From NCBI RefSeq assembly GCF_023702065.1, contig NZ_QFDM01000003.1, positions 458,015 through 522,014 on the forward strand: a stretch of 64,000 nucleotides of DNA. The letters run 5' to 3'. The DNA comes from Methanoculleus oceani. GTDB lineage: Archaea > Halobacteriota > Methanomicrobia > Methanomicrobiales > Methanoculleaceae. The notes beneath the pieces were generated by a model, which worked only from the letters and a program-made list of their open reading frames with translations, was not told the DNA's origin and searched no databases. Positions 8,684 to 17,204 of this stretch are shown here, piece after piece (the first letter of the stretch is position 1; the number at the start of each line of letters is the position of its first letter). A program made the translations under genes and the position numbers.

Positions 8684-10036
8684 TCACGTCCGCTCGAAAT
8701 CGTCCTCGAACCTGATGATGTCGTCCTCGCCGGTATACTCCCCGATCTGGACCTCGATCAGTTCGAGCGGCAGAAGGCCGGGGTTCGCGAGCCGGTGGAC
8801 CGTTCCCGCCGGGACGAAGGTCGACTCGCCGTTCCGGAGGAGTGAGGTCTCGTTGCCGATCGTCACCTCGGCGCACCCGGTGACGACCACCCAGTGCTCG
8901 GAGCGGTGGTGGTGCATCTGGAGGGAGAGGCGGCGGTTCGGGGGGACGGTGACCCGCTTGATCTTATACGACTGTCCCTCCTCGAGGTTCGTGTAGGAGC
9001 CCCAGGGCCGGTGGACCTGCGTGTGGAAGAGTGCACGAGAGTCCCCCTTCTCGCGGAGGACCTTTGCGATCTCGCCCACCCGCTGGGCCTCGTCCCGGGC
9101 AGCGACCAGGATCGCGTCCTTCGTCTCGACGATGGCAAGGTCGTGAATCCCGACGGTGGCAATCAACCGGTCGGCGATGATCAGGTTCTCGGAGGAGTCG
9201 ATCCCGATATGCTCGCCCCTGACCGCGTTGCCGTTCCCGTTCTTCTGGAGGGCGGCGTAGAGGGCGTCGAAATTCCCCACGTCGCTCCAGTCGGTCTCAA
9301 GCGGCACGACCGCCGCCCGCCGGGTCTTCTCCATGATCCCGTAGTCGATGGAGAGGGCCGGAGTTGCACCGTATGCCTCCTCGAGGGGCTGCTCGAACGC
9401 CCTGGCCACCTCCGGTGCGCACGTTTCGCACTCGGAAAGGAAGAGAGCGGCATCGAAACAGAACATACCGGAGTTCCAGAGGTAGCCGTCGGCGACATAC
9501 CTCCCGGCGGTCTCGAGATCGGGCTTCTCGACGAAGGCGTCCACGGTTGAGCCGTCCCCGAGAGTCTCTCCGGGCCGGATATAGCCGTATCCGGTGTGGG
9601 GCGAGGTCGGCCGCACCCCGAAGACCACCAGGTGGTCCTTCGCGAGCCGCTCCGCCCGGCGGAAGGCCTCGCGGAACGGCCCGGTCGCGGTGATCAGGTG
9701 GTCCGAGGGGAGCACCGCGACCGTATCGAGCCCGTCCTCCCGGGTGACCTCCCGGACGCCGTAGTAGATCGCCGGCAGGGTGTTCCTGCCCACCGGCTCC
9801 ACGAGGACCCGGCAGTCGCACCCGATGGTCGCGAGCTGGTCCCGGACCAGGAACCGATGATCGGTGTTCGTGACGATGGCGATCTCCTGCGGGGAGGAGA
9901 AGAGGAGCGATCTCTTCACGGTCTTCTGGAAGAGAGACTCATCGTCGATCAGCGGGATGAACTGTTTCGGGTAGTGTTCCCTCGAGAGCGGGAAGAGGCG
10001 GGTGCCGCTCCCGCCTGCAAGAATGAGCGTCTTCAT
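8684..10036 (-). CDS. manC: mannose-1-phosphate guanylyltransferase / mannose-6-phosphate isomerase
   Basis: 450 residues in the two-domain layout of bacterial-type ManC/AlgA. Residues 1-~340 are the nucleotidyltransferase (LILAGGSGTRLFPLSR, VLPSDHLI, FVEKPDLETAGRYVADGYLWNSGMF split over two conserved stretches). Residues ~345-450 are a cupin isomerase domain with HHHRSEHW and FVPAGTVHRL. It makes GDP-mannose for surface polysaccharide or glycoprotein synthesis. It lies upstream of, and on the same strand as, nothing closely spaced, but the nearby epimerase (10.9 kb) is also a sugar-nucleotide enzyme. Confidence 0.93.
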   Translation of the reverse strand: MKTLILAGGSGTRLFPLSREHYPKQFIPLIDDESLFQKTVKRSLLFSSPQEIAIVTNTDHRFLVRDQLATIGCDCRVLVEPVGRNTLPAIYYGVREVTREDGLDTVAVLPSDHLITATGPFREAFRRAERLAKDHLVVFGVRPTSPHTGYGYIRPGETLGDGSTVDAFVEKPDLETAGRYVADGYLWNSGMFCFDAALFLSECETCAPEVARAFEQPLEEAYGATPALSIDYGIMEKTRRAAVVPLETDWSDVGNFDALYAALQKNGNGNAVRGEHIGIDSSENLIIADRLIATVGIHDLAIVETKDAILVAARDEAQRVGEIAKVLREKGDSRALFHTQVHRPWGSYTNLEEGQSYKIKRVTVPPNRRLSLQMHHHRSEHWVVVTGCAEVTIGNETSLLRNGESTFVPAGTVHRLANPGLLPLELIEVQIGEYTGEDDIIRFEDDFERT

Positions 10037-10313
10037 GGGATCGACTCCGTGCCGCTGAGGGGCACTCGATTGTATACTCTATTGCGGTAAGGGGGATAAA
10101 AACGTAAGGTCTCCGCCGTGTTCCCCGGAACCCGCCGGTCCCGATGGGGGAACGATCCGGGGCCGGCCGGGCAGGGGTGCATGCGGGACCCAAACAGGAA
10201 CGCAGGACCATCCATATCGCACCTGAGGGTGTATCGACTCTCGAATACAGCATCGCGGAGGTGTGGAAGGGCTGCCGGCCGCTTCATCCGGTCTCCGAAA
10301 AAAGTGAGTGTCC

Positions 10314-10757
10314 CTAAGCCCGGGTCATCGTCGAATTCCCGGGGTAGAGCGCACGGGCCTGCGGGTCGAGGTCTTCTGCCACCGCAAGGACGTGTTCGGC
10401 CTCCTGGTAATTCCCGAGCCTGCCGAGCACCATGCCGTAGGTAACCCAGGCGAAGATGCACGACCGGTCGATCGCGAGCGCCTGTCTGCACGCAAGCACC
10501 GCTTCCTGGGGGCGGTCGAGCCGGGTGAGGATCACTGCCCGGTTGTTCCAGGCGTAGACGTCATCGTTGTCGTAGAGAAGCGCCGCACTGAATGCAGCGA
10601 GGGCCTCCTCGTAGCGACCCTGCCTCTCAAGCGCCACGCCCCTGTTGTTCAGGGCCGCCGGGTCCTGCAGGTTCTCTACAATGACGTCGGTGTACGCCCG
10701 GGACGCAGTTCTGTCATCACCCTTACCGGGTATCTCCGGTGTAACCAATCGGGGCAT
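10314..10757 (-). CDS. TPR-repeat protein
   Basis: 147 residues. After a ~30-residue leader there are three tandem tetratricopeptide repeats: ALNNRGVALERQGRYEEALAAF, VYAWNNRAVILTRLDRPQEAVLAC, and a third with the spaced A--TYGMVLGRLGNYQEAEHVL pattern. TPRs form a protein-binding superhelix. No catalytic domain or signal peptide is visible; partner unknown. Confidence 0.75.
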   Translation of the reverse strand: MPRLVTPEIPGKGDDRTASRAYTDVIVENLQDPAALNNRGVALERQGRYEEALAAFSAALLYDNDDVYAWNNRAVILTRLDRPQEAVLACRQALAIDRSCIFAWVTYGMVLGRLGNYQEAEHVLAVAEDLDPQARALYPGNSTMTRA

Positions 10758-10887
10758 ACGTTGGTACCTCGCACCCCTTAATGCAGGGTGACGATATATA
10801 AGTTCCTGAACCTATCACGCCCGGGAGCGGGACGAAGCGGGATCGGCCGGCAGGGTGACCGGACCCGGTCCCGGACCCGGGAAGTTG

Positions 10888-11823
10888 TTATCGACCGCCA
10901 TCCCCAAACCAGGTCACCGTCTCGCGGAGCCCCGCTTCAAGCGTGCAACGGGGAGAAAAACCGAAGGCTTCATGGGCCCGGGATATGTCGGCGAGCGAGT
11001 CACGCACATCTCCCGACCGCGGCGGTTCGTATACCGGCCGGCGGTGTATGCCGGTGATCTCCGAGAGAGTCGCGGCAAGTTCGTTGAGGCTGATCCGGCG
11101 GCCCCCGGCGATGTTGAAGACACCGGAGGCGTCGCCCCCCATCGCCTGAACGTTCGCCCGGACGACATCCTCAACGAAGATGAAGTCCCGGGTCTGCTCC
11201 CCGTCGCCGTAGACGATCGGCGGCTTCCCATCGAGCAGACGGGTGACGAACTTCGGGATCACCGCCGCATACTCGGAGTTCGGGTCCTGCCGGGGGCCGA
11301 AGACGTTGAAGTAGCGCAAGAATACCGTCCGGATGCCGTAGAGGTCGGAGAAGACCTTCCCGTAGTATTCACCCGCAAGTTTTGAGACCGCATAGGGGGA
11401 GAGCGGTCTCGGCGCCATCGCCTCGCGTTTGGGGAAGACCGGGTCGTCGCCGTAGATCGCCGAGGAGGAAGCCGCCACGACCGCCGGAACGCCGCACTCC
11501 TTTGCGGCCGATAGAACGTTTAAGGTCCCGGTCACGTTCACCTCGTTCGTCTCCAGGGGGTTTGCCACGGAACGGGGAACAGAGGCGACGGCCGCCTGGT
11601 GGAAGATGCCGTCCGCCCCGGCACAGGCGTCGACGAGCAGGGCGAGGTCGGTGACGCTCCCCTCGATGAATGTCACCCGGTGATGGGCGGAAAGGTGCTC
11701 GATATTCTCGTGCCGCCCGGTGGAGACATCGTCGATGATCACGACTTCGTGGCCGTCGCGTGCCAGCCGCTCTGCGAGGTTGGAGCCGATGAACCCCGCC
11801 CCGCCCGTGACGATGTAACGCAT
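10888..11823 (-). CDS. NAD-dependent sugar epimerase/dehydratase (UDP-glucose 4-epimerase-like)
   Basis: 311 residues from ATG 11823 (MRYIVTGGAGFIGSNLAE). Short-chain extended family: Rossmann motif TGGAGFIGS, catalytic S-S/T and PYAVSKLAGEYY (Tyr-xxx-Lys), then FLRYFNVFGPRQDPNS typical of GalE-type enzymes. Likely interconverts UDP-sugars for surface glycans. A longer frame start at 11910 gives an implausible leader. It lies near manC and xerA on the same strand but with wide spacers. Confidence 0.88.
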   Translation of the reverse strand: MRYIVTGGAGFIGSNLAERLARDGHEVVIIDDVSTGRHENIEHLSAHHRVTFIEGSVTDLALLVDACAGADGIFHQAAVASVPRSVANPLETNEVNVTGTLNVLSAAKECGVPAVVAASSSAIYGDDPVFPKREAMAPRPLSPYAVSKLAGEYYGKVFSDLYGIRTVFLRYFNVFGPRQDPNSEYAAVIPKFVTRLLDGKPPIVYGDGEQTRDFIFVEDVVRANVQAMGGDASGVFNIAGGRRISLNELAATLSEITGIHRRPVYEPPRSGDVRDSLADISRAHEAFGFSPRCTLEAGLRETVTWFGDGGR

Positions 11824-12085
11824 ATGGATTGATAGGCACTCCAGTGATTTGAGCGTTGCCGGAAGGGGCCCGGGACAGGCCAGGATAGAGGTCCCGGGAA
11901 TGCCACGCACGGCCGGTCAAACACCGTAGTATGGCCGGAGCAGGCCGCAGCATAGGATAACGCCCGGGCACTGGAAAAGTCCCGCCGCCGGTTCCTGAGC
12001 AAAGTCCGGCACCGCCCGGAGGACAGGGAGGGTGGGGCCCGGAAGTCCTCCGCCAGCCCACGCCGATATAGCGTCATGCAGTTTA

Positions 12086-13030
12086 TCAAGCATCGTCCGA
12101 CCGGCCCGATCGCTCCCCCCCGTTCCCGTTTGAGAGCGGGAAATACTGCTGATAGACGCGTTTGCGCTCATCGATGTCGGTATGGAGGTAGATCTCGGTC
12201 GTCTTGATAGAGGAGTGCCCCAGGTTCTCCTGCACGACGCGGAGGTTCTTCGACCGGCGATAGAGCTCGCTCGCGTAAGAATGCCGGATTTTATGCGGCG
12301 TAATCCCGGCGGGAGCGTATTGCCTGAAGAGATGCTGGACGGTTCGCGGGGAGAGATGGTTGCCCTGCTGGCCCAAAAAGAGCGGACCCTCGATAGTATT
12401 GCCGATGAACCGGTTAATCTCTTCGAGCGTCTCTTCGTCGACGAAAACCGTCCGGATCTTGTCCCCTTTTCCCTTCACCCGTATCGTCTGCTCCTCGAAA
12501 TCGATATCTTCGACGTTCATCGCGCAGAGTTCCGAAACACGGACGCCCGTGGCGTAAATGAGGCGAACAATCAGCCGGTCCCGCTCGTTCTCGATGGTAT
12601 TGATCAGGCGGGTCACCTGGCTGTGTTTGAGATATTTCAGTTCCTGATTCTTGATCCGGGGCCGCTCCACCCCGGGCATCGGGTCGGCGACCACGATCCC
12701 CTGCACGTAGAGATACCGGTAAAACGAGGAGAGCGTCGAGATCATCCGGTGGAGGGTCTTGGGCTTGTAGTCCTGCTTCTCCGCAAGACAGGAGAAGAAA
12801 TCGGTGACGAGGGCCGCAGAGACATTCACGTCCGCATCCAGAGGAGCATTCTCGAGTGCGGCCTCGTCGAACGAAACCCCTCCGGGATCCGAATGCTGCC
12901 GGAGCCAGGCGTACCGGGCGAAACGCCGGATGGTCTGCAGGTATTTTTCGATCGTCCGGGGCGAGTAGTTCCGCATCCGGAGGTAACTGCTGAAGCGTTC
13001 CAGCCATTCCGAGAAGGAAGCGTTTTCCAT
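12086..13030 (-). CDS. xerA: XerA-type tyrosine recombinase
   Basis: 314 residues from ATG 13030 (MENASFSEWL). The N-terminal SAM-like DNA-binding domain (~5-110) is followed by the catalytic domain with all active residues: R164 in TGVRVSELC, Lys in VKGKGDK, H246-xx-R249 in HKIRHSYA, H272 in LGHSSIKTT and Tyr281 in EIYLHTD. In archaea XerA resolves chromosome dimers at a dif-like site. There are no phage or plasmid genes around it, so the chromosomal role is favoured over an element integrase (inference). Confidence 0.92.
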   Translation of the reverse strand: MENASFSEWLERFSSYLRMRNYSPRTIEKYLQTIRRFARYAWLRQHSDPGGVSFDEAALENAPLDADVNVSAALVTDFFSCLAEKQDYKPKTLHRMISTLSSFYRYLYVQGIVVADPMPGVERPRIKNQELKYLKHSQVTRLINTIENERDRLIVRLIYATGVRVSELCAMNVEDIDFEEQTIRVKGKGDKIRTVFVDEETLEEINRFIGNTIEGPLFLGQQGNHLSPRTVQHLFRQYAPAGITPHKIRHSYASELYRRSKNLRVVQENLGHSSIKTTEIYLHTDIDERKRVYQQYFPLSNGNGGERSGRSDDA

Positions 13031-14279
13031 CGTATAAAGAATAGAATAACGGAGCATATCAAAATTGCGGTAAATGCCTATTCCCCGCAATGAGTTGCAC
13101 CCCGGGGAAACCCGTGCCGGGCCCGGCCAGAGCCGCAGGCCACGGTCGGCATGCACCCGCATCGAAAGGCCCGCTGCGGAAGGGAGGCTTACCCCCGGCC
13201 CCGGGAGCCCGCCGGGGGCCCGATACCGCAGGTATGAGCCCGATCCCCCGAACAGAAACCGGAGATCGACCTTGCCGGAACCGTGCCGTGGCGGCAGGCG
13301 GCCCCGGTTCCCGGCGCACACCCCCGGCGCAGATATCGCCGGAAGTGTGCCCGGAAAACGTAGAAAGGCCGGTATAACCCCGGACTCCAAAAAAGGATAT
13401 TGCGGTGATGCATGGAGTGTCGGAGTTAGGAGGTATGGGGCTGCCGTCCCGGGTGGACGGGAGGGGGGCAAACCCTGTCGAATACGTTCTCTTCCGGATA
13501 TATGAACCCCTTACCGCGCGGGGGGAAAGTGAACGCTCCAGGGACAGCACCGGTGCCACGTGGCCTGCATCCCCCGCCCACATATAAATGACCCTCACAG
13601 AAGGGCACAGGCGCCCGATCGCCCCCGCCGGCAACCATCACCACAGACGGCGGCGCGATCCGGGCTCAAAACCGCGATATGAAGGCCCCAAATCTCGACC
13701 CACCCATTCGACAGAGCGTCACGCCCCAACGGATGCCGGAACCCGTACCCCCGTAGAAGTGCTTCACACAGGATTACGCGAGACATTTCGACGATGCGTT
13801 CTCGCCCGCCAACACTCACGCGGACTTTGCGGCCCCCCCTCACGCTACCCCGCACTTCGCGCCTTCGCGTGAAACTGCGGCATTATGAGCGGCTCTGGGA
13901 GATCCGGTGCTGTAAAACCTCTTCAGCCGCTTCAATCCAGCAACAGGGAGGGCGCCAGCCCATGGGGGAGGCCAGGCCGTGACGCCCGCTCCGCGTGCAC
14001 CACCCGCGAAAGAGCGCCCCCACATGGCCAGATCCCTGCACAATACGCCCCGATCATGACATCGCCCGATCCGGGTGCCCGGATAACCGCCCCGGACCCG
14101 GGACCAAAGAGGCAGGCATAAACCATATGCTGCTATATGTTCAGTGAGGGACGATCGTGACACCTGCGGGCAGTCGTTCTCCGGAGCGTCGTCCCCAAAA
14201 TCGCCATCCAGGACGCCCGGGGCACCGTCGTTCGATCACCCCTATTGAAATATCAAAACCAACAAGAGGGATAGGTAAA
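13031..14279. other. 1.25-kb gene-free region upstream of xerA
   Basis: No frame in this GC-rich stretch has protein-like sequence, although several 60-190-codon open frames exist by chance on both strands. Two TATA-like boxes are visible (GGATATATGAA at ~13496; CACATATAAATG at ~13580), and CTATATGTT at ~14130 may serve the DUF5806 gene. No tRNA T-arm and no RNase P or SRP RNA core was recognised by eye. It could hold an unrecognised RNA gene, a dif-like site or simply decayed sequence. Confidence 0.4.
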
Positions 14280-14873
14280 ATGGAAGAGCCTGACAGCATC
14301 AAAGACCCGAACAAGTACCAGAAATTCAAGAAGGTGGATGGCGCCACCTACCAGCGGGTCAACCAGTTCCTGCGCAAGCACACCCACATCACCGCCCGCG
14401 AGTGGGCGATCGCACGCCTCTGCGCAGACTTCAAGACCACCAGCGGCTCGGAGATGACGTTTATCGGTGAAAATCTCCCCGAACTCTGTCCGTTCATGGT
14501 CGATTCGTATACCCCGCAGGCGGTCAACCAGGCGAGGAGCTCCTTCAAGAAGAAGGTGAAGAAGGCAGGAGCCACGTTCTTCTACGGGGCCATGTGCGGA
14601 TTTTTCACCGCAGAAGAACTCGACGAGATCCTCTTCGAGGCAAGCGAGGTTGCCCGGTTCCTGCTGGAGGTGGAAGGGACGAGCCTGAACCTCGACGAGG
14701 AGATCGACGTCGAGGACCGGATAACCGAGGTGATGCGGGGCGTCGCCGAGGCGGCGTCGGTCATCTTAAAGTCAAGGCCCGGCCAGGAAGAGGGAAGCCG
14801 GGGAGTACAGGATCAGGACGAAGGAAGCCAGCAAGTGCAGAGCCAGGAAGAAGGAGAGGACACGGAGATATGA
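14280..14873 (+). CDS. DUF5806 family protein
   Basis: 197 residues from ATG 14280. The central conserved block (YQKFKKVDGATYQRVNQFL, HITAREWAIARLCADFKT, and FFYGAMCGFFTAEELDEI) matches a protein family shared by methanogens and haloarchaea, annotated DUF5806. The C-terminal ~30 residues are a low-complexity Glu/Gln/Ser/Gly tail. The following MobB-MoaE gene overlaps its stop by 4 bp (ATGA), so the two are probably translated together. Function unknown. Confidence 0.8.
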   Translation: MEEPDSIKDPNKYQKFKKVDGATYQRVNQFLRKHTHITAREWAIARLCADFKTTSGSEMTFIGENLPELCPFMVDSYTPQAVNQARSSFKKKVKKAGATFFYGAMCGFFTAEELDEILFEASEVARFLLEVEGTSLNLDEEIDVEDRITEVMRGVAEAASVILKSRPGQEEGSRGVQDQDEGSQQVQSQEEGEDTEI

Positions 14874-15625
14874 AGATCATACAGGTTGTCGGCCGCTCGA
14901 ACACCGGAAAGACCACATTCATAAAGAGCCTGATCGGGGCGCTTTCCGCACACGGAACCGTCGGAGCGATCAAGCATGTGGGCCACCATGGCTTTTCGCT
15001 CGAGCCCGGAAAAGACACCACCGTATACTATGAATCGCATGCTGCTATATCCGGCGGCGTCGATGCAGAGAAGTCGGTCATCATCAGGCGCGAGAACGAC
15101 CTCGACTCCACCCTGGAGATCCTCTGCAACGCCGGGGTCGAATACGCCATACTCGAGGGGTTCAAGTCCCGGCCGTTCCCGAGGGTCGTGATAGGCGACC
15201 TTCCAAGCGAGAACGTCGTGCTCCGGAACCCCACCGTCGACGACGTGATCACCGCACTTCCGAAGTTCGAGGATTACTATACCGTCGAGGGACTGGTCAG
15301 GGAGCTCCGGCGCGAGTGCGATGTATCGCATGCCGGGGCCGTCCTCACGTTCAACGGGCTCGTCAGGGAGTGGACCGGCACCGAGCGGACAGAATACCTG
15401 GAGTTCGACGAGAGCGTCGATGCCGTGACGGAGAGTATCCTGCAGGAGGTGAAAGCAGTCCCGGGGATCATCGGCGCACGATTCCACCACCGGAAAGGAC
15501 GGCTCCATGCCGGAGAAGATATAACCTATCTTGCTATACTTGCAGAGCACAGACAGGAGGCGTTCGCCGCCGCCGGCAGTGCAATCGATAGGCTCAAACG
15601 GGAACTACACGACGCGGAGAAGTGA
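14870..15625 (+). CDS. MobB-MoaE fusion (molybdopterin cofactor synthesis)
   Basis: 251 residues from ATG 14870, overlapping the preceding stop. Residues 1-~150 are MobB: P-loop VVGRSNTGKTTF, then GAIKHVGHHGF and YAILEGFKSRPFPRVV; MobB helps attach a nucleotide to molybdopterin. Residues ~155-251 are a MoaE domain (GAVLTFNGLVREWTG, EYLEFDESV, GARFHHRKGRLHAGE, DRLKRELHDAEK), the large subunit of molybdopterin synthase. The MoaE core Phe and Arg (F-x-G-x-V-R) are kept, but the end stops at HDAEK and lacks the usual P-x-W-K-x-E motif holding the second catalytic Lys. The glmM gene follows 6 bp later. Confidence 0.85.
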   Translation: MKIIQVVGRSNTGKTTFIKSLIGALSAHGTVGAIKHVGHHGFSLEPGKDTTVYYESHAAISGGVDAEKSVIIRRENDLDSTLEILCNAGVEYAILEGFKSRPFPRVVIGDLPSENVVLRNPTVDDVITALPKFEDYYTVEGLVRELRRECDVSHAGAVLTFNGLVREWTGTERTEYLEFDESVDAVTESILQEVKAVPGIIGARFHHRKGRLHAGEDITYLAILAEHRQEAFAAAGSAIDRLKRELHDAEK

Positions 15626-15631
15626 CATAAG

Positions 15632-16990
15632 ATGCGAAACGGAAAACAGATGTTCGGAACGAACGGCGTGCGGGGCGTGATCGGAGAGATGATGACGCCT
15701 GCCCTCGTCCTCAAGATCGGCGCCGCGCTCGGATCGATGAGGAAGGGCACCATCGCGGTCGGCAGGGACACACGGACGTCCGGCGAAGCCCTGGCCCACG
15801 CCCTCAAAGCCGGGCTCCTGATGACCGGGTGCGACGTGGTGGACATGGGCATCCTCCCCACGCCGGCCCTGCAGTATATCATAAAGACCAACCGGTTCGA
15901 CGGCGGCGCGATGATCACCGCGTCCCACAACCCGCCCGAGTACAACGGCGTGAAGATCATCGAGGCCGACGGCACCGAGATGTCCGACGACGAGATCATC
16001 CGGCTCGAAGACCGGTTCTTTACGGAGGAATTCGACGTGGCTCCCTGGGACGGTGTCGGCACGGAGGCCGCCGCACCCGACCGGATCGAGGAGTATATCC
16101 AGGCGGTCGTAGGGCACTTCCCGGCAGGCATCGGCGAGGGCATGACCGTCGTCGTCGACCCCGGTTCCGGCCCCGCGGCGCTCACCACCCCGAGCATCCT
16201 CTCGAGGATGGGATGCCGGGTCCATACCATCAACGCCCGGCTCGACGGCACGTTCCCGGGCCGGATGCCCGAGCCGACCCCCGAAGGGCTGCAGCCCCTC
16301 TCGGAGATGGTCATCGCCACGGGCGCCGATTTCGGGGTGGCGCATGACGGCGATGCCGACCGGGCGGTCTTCGTCGATACCAAAGGACGCTATATAGAAG
16401 AGAACTATGAGTTCGGTCTGGTCGAGGACTATGTCTGCGCTAGAAACAGCGACGGGCTCGTCGTCACCCCGGTCGCCACCTCCCGGCTGATCCGGGATAT
16501 CGCGGAGAAGCACGGATGCACCGTCGACTATACCCCCGTAGGGAGCATCTATGTCGCAAGGAGAATGATCGAACTGATTGACGAGGGAGAGAAGGTCTCG
16601 TTCGGGGGCGAAGGGAACGGCGGCCTGATCTATCCCGACCACCAGTTCTGCCGGGACGGGGGCATGACGGCCGCCATGATGGTGGCGGTTCTCGCAAGTC
16701 ATAACGGCAGAAAGCTCTCGGATATCCTCGACGAACTTCCTGCATACCACCTGGTCAAGGAGAAGCACCATACCGCCGACCCGGCCGCACTGGTCCGTGC
16801 CGTCGAAGAGGCGTTCGCGGGAGAGACGATCGAGAAGATCGACGGCATCAAGATCGTCAGGGACAATGCCTGGGCACTTGTGCGGGCATCGGGCACGGAA
16901 CCGATGATCAGGATCATGATAGAGGCAGAGGACCCGGCCGTCGCTGATGCCATGTATCAGGAGATTATGCGGGTGGTCAGGCAGGTATGA
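15632..16990 (+). CDS. glmM: phosphohexomutase, GlmM/ManB type
   Basis: 452 residues. The phosphoserine is Ser98 in TASHNPPEYNG, the Mg2+ loop is D239-G-D-A-D-R, the sugar-binding loop is FGGEGNGGL and the C-terminal phosphate-binding motif is RASGTEPMIRI. Archaeal proteins of this subfamily act as phosphoglucosamine mutases and sometimes phosphomannomutases, supplying UDP-GlcNAc or GDP-mannose for glycans. It is last in a three-gene run with the DUF5806 and MobB-MoaE genes. The exact sugar cannot be told from sequence. Confidence 0.9.
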   Translation: MRNGKQMFGTNGVRGVIGEMMTPALVLKIGAALGSMRKGTIAVGRDTRTSGEALAHALKAGLLMTGCDVVDMGILPTPALQYIIKTNRFDGGAMITASHNPPEYNGVKIIEADGTEMSDDEIIRLEDRFFTEEFDVAPWDGVGTEAAAPDRIEEYIQAVVGHFPAGIGEGMTVVVDPGSGPAALTTPSILSRMGCRVHTINARLDGTFPGRMPEPTPEGLQPLSEMVIATGADFGVAHDGDADRAVFVDTKGRYIEENYEFGLVEDYVCARNSDGLVVTPVATSRLIRDIAEKHGCTVDYTPVGSIYVARRMIELIDEGEKVSFGGEGNGGLIYPDHQFCRDGGMTAAMMVAVLASHNGRKLSDILDELPAYHLVKEKHHTADPAALVRAVEEAFAGETIEKIDGIKIVRDNAWALVRASGTEPMIRIMIEAEDPAVADAMYQEIMRVVRQV

Positions 16991-17146
16991 GCACCTCACC
17001 TGCCTGATTCTCTAAGTGAGATCGACCCCCCATGAAGCATTCCATCCTGAGTGCTGCAAGAGACTCCTACCATCTACCATATCCTCAATATTTTCGAGGA
17101 ACTCTCTGAATCCCACTGAAAAACATTCTTGTAAGAGGGGGGCAAT

Positions 17147-17155
17147 CTATATATC
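17147..17155 (+). promoter_or_regulatory. TATA box of the 1188-residue gene
   Basis: CTATATATC lies about 50 bp before the start codon at 17205 in an AT-richer spacer, matching archaeal TATA consensus. Confidence 0.6.
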
Positions 17156-17204
17156 TGATAATGGATATGCATGATGCAGTACCCACGGGAGGGCGCTGAT
17201 CAAA

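Noticed and set aside
12086..13030. XerA as integrase of an integrated element
   Set aside because: No tRNA end duplication, phage, plasmid or transposition genes around it; sequence matches the chromosomal archaeal XerA type.
13059..13634. 191-codon minus-strand frame in the gene-free region beside xerA
   Set aside because: No protein-like pattern, rich in Gly/Arg/Pro/Ser; overlaps equally long frames on the other strand, as expected by chance at this GC content.
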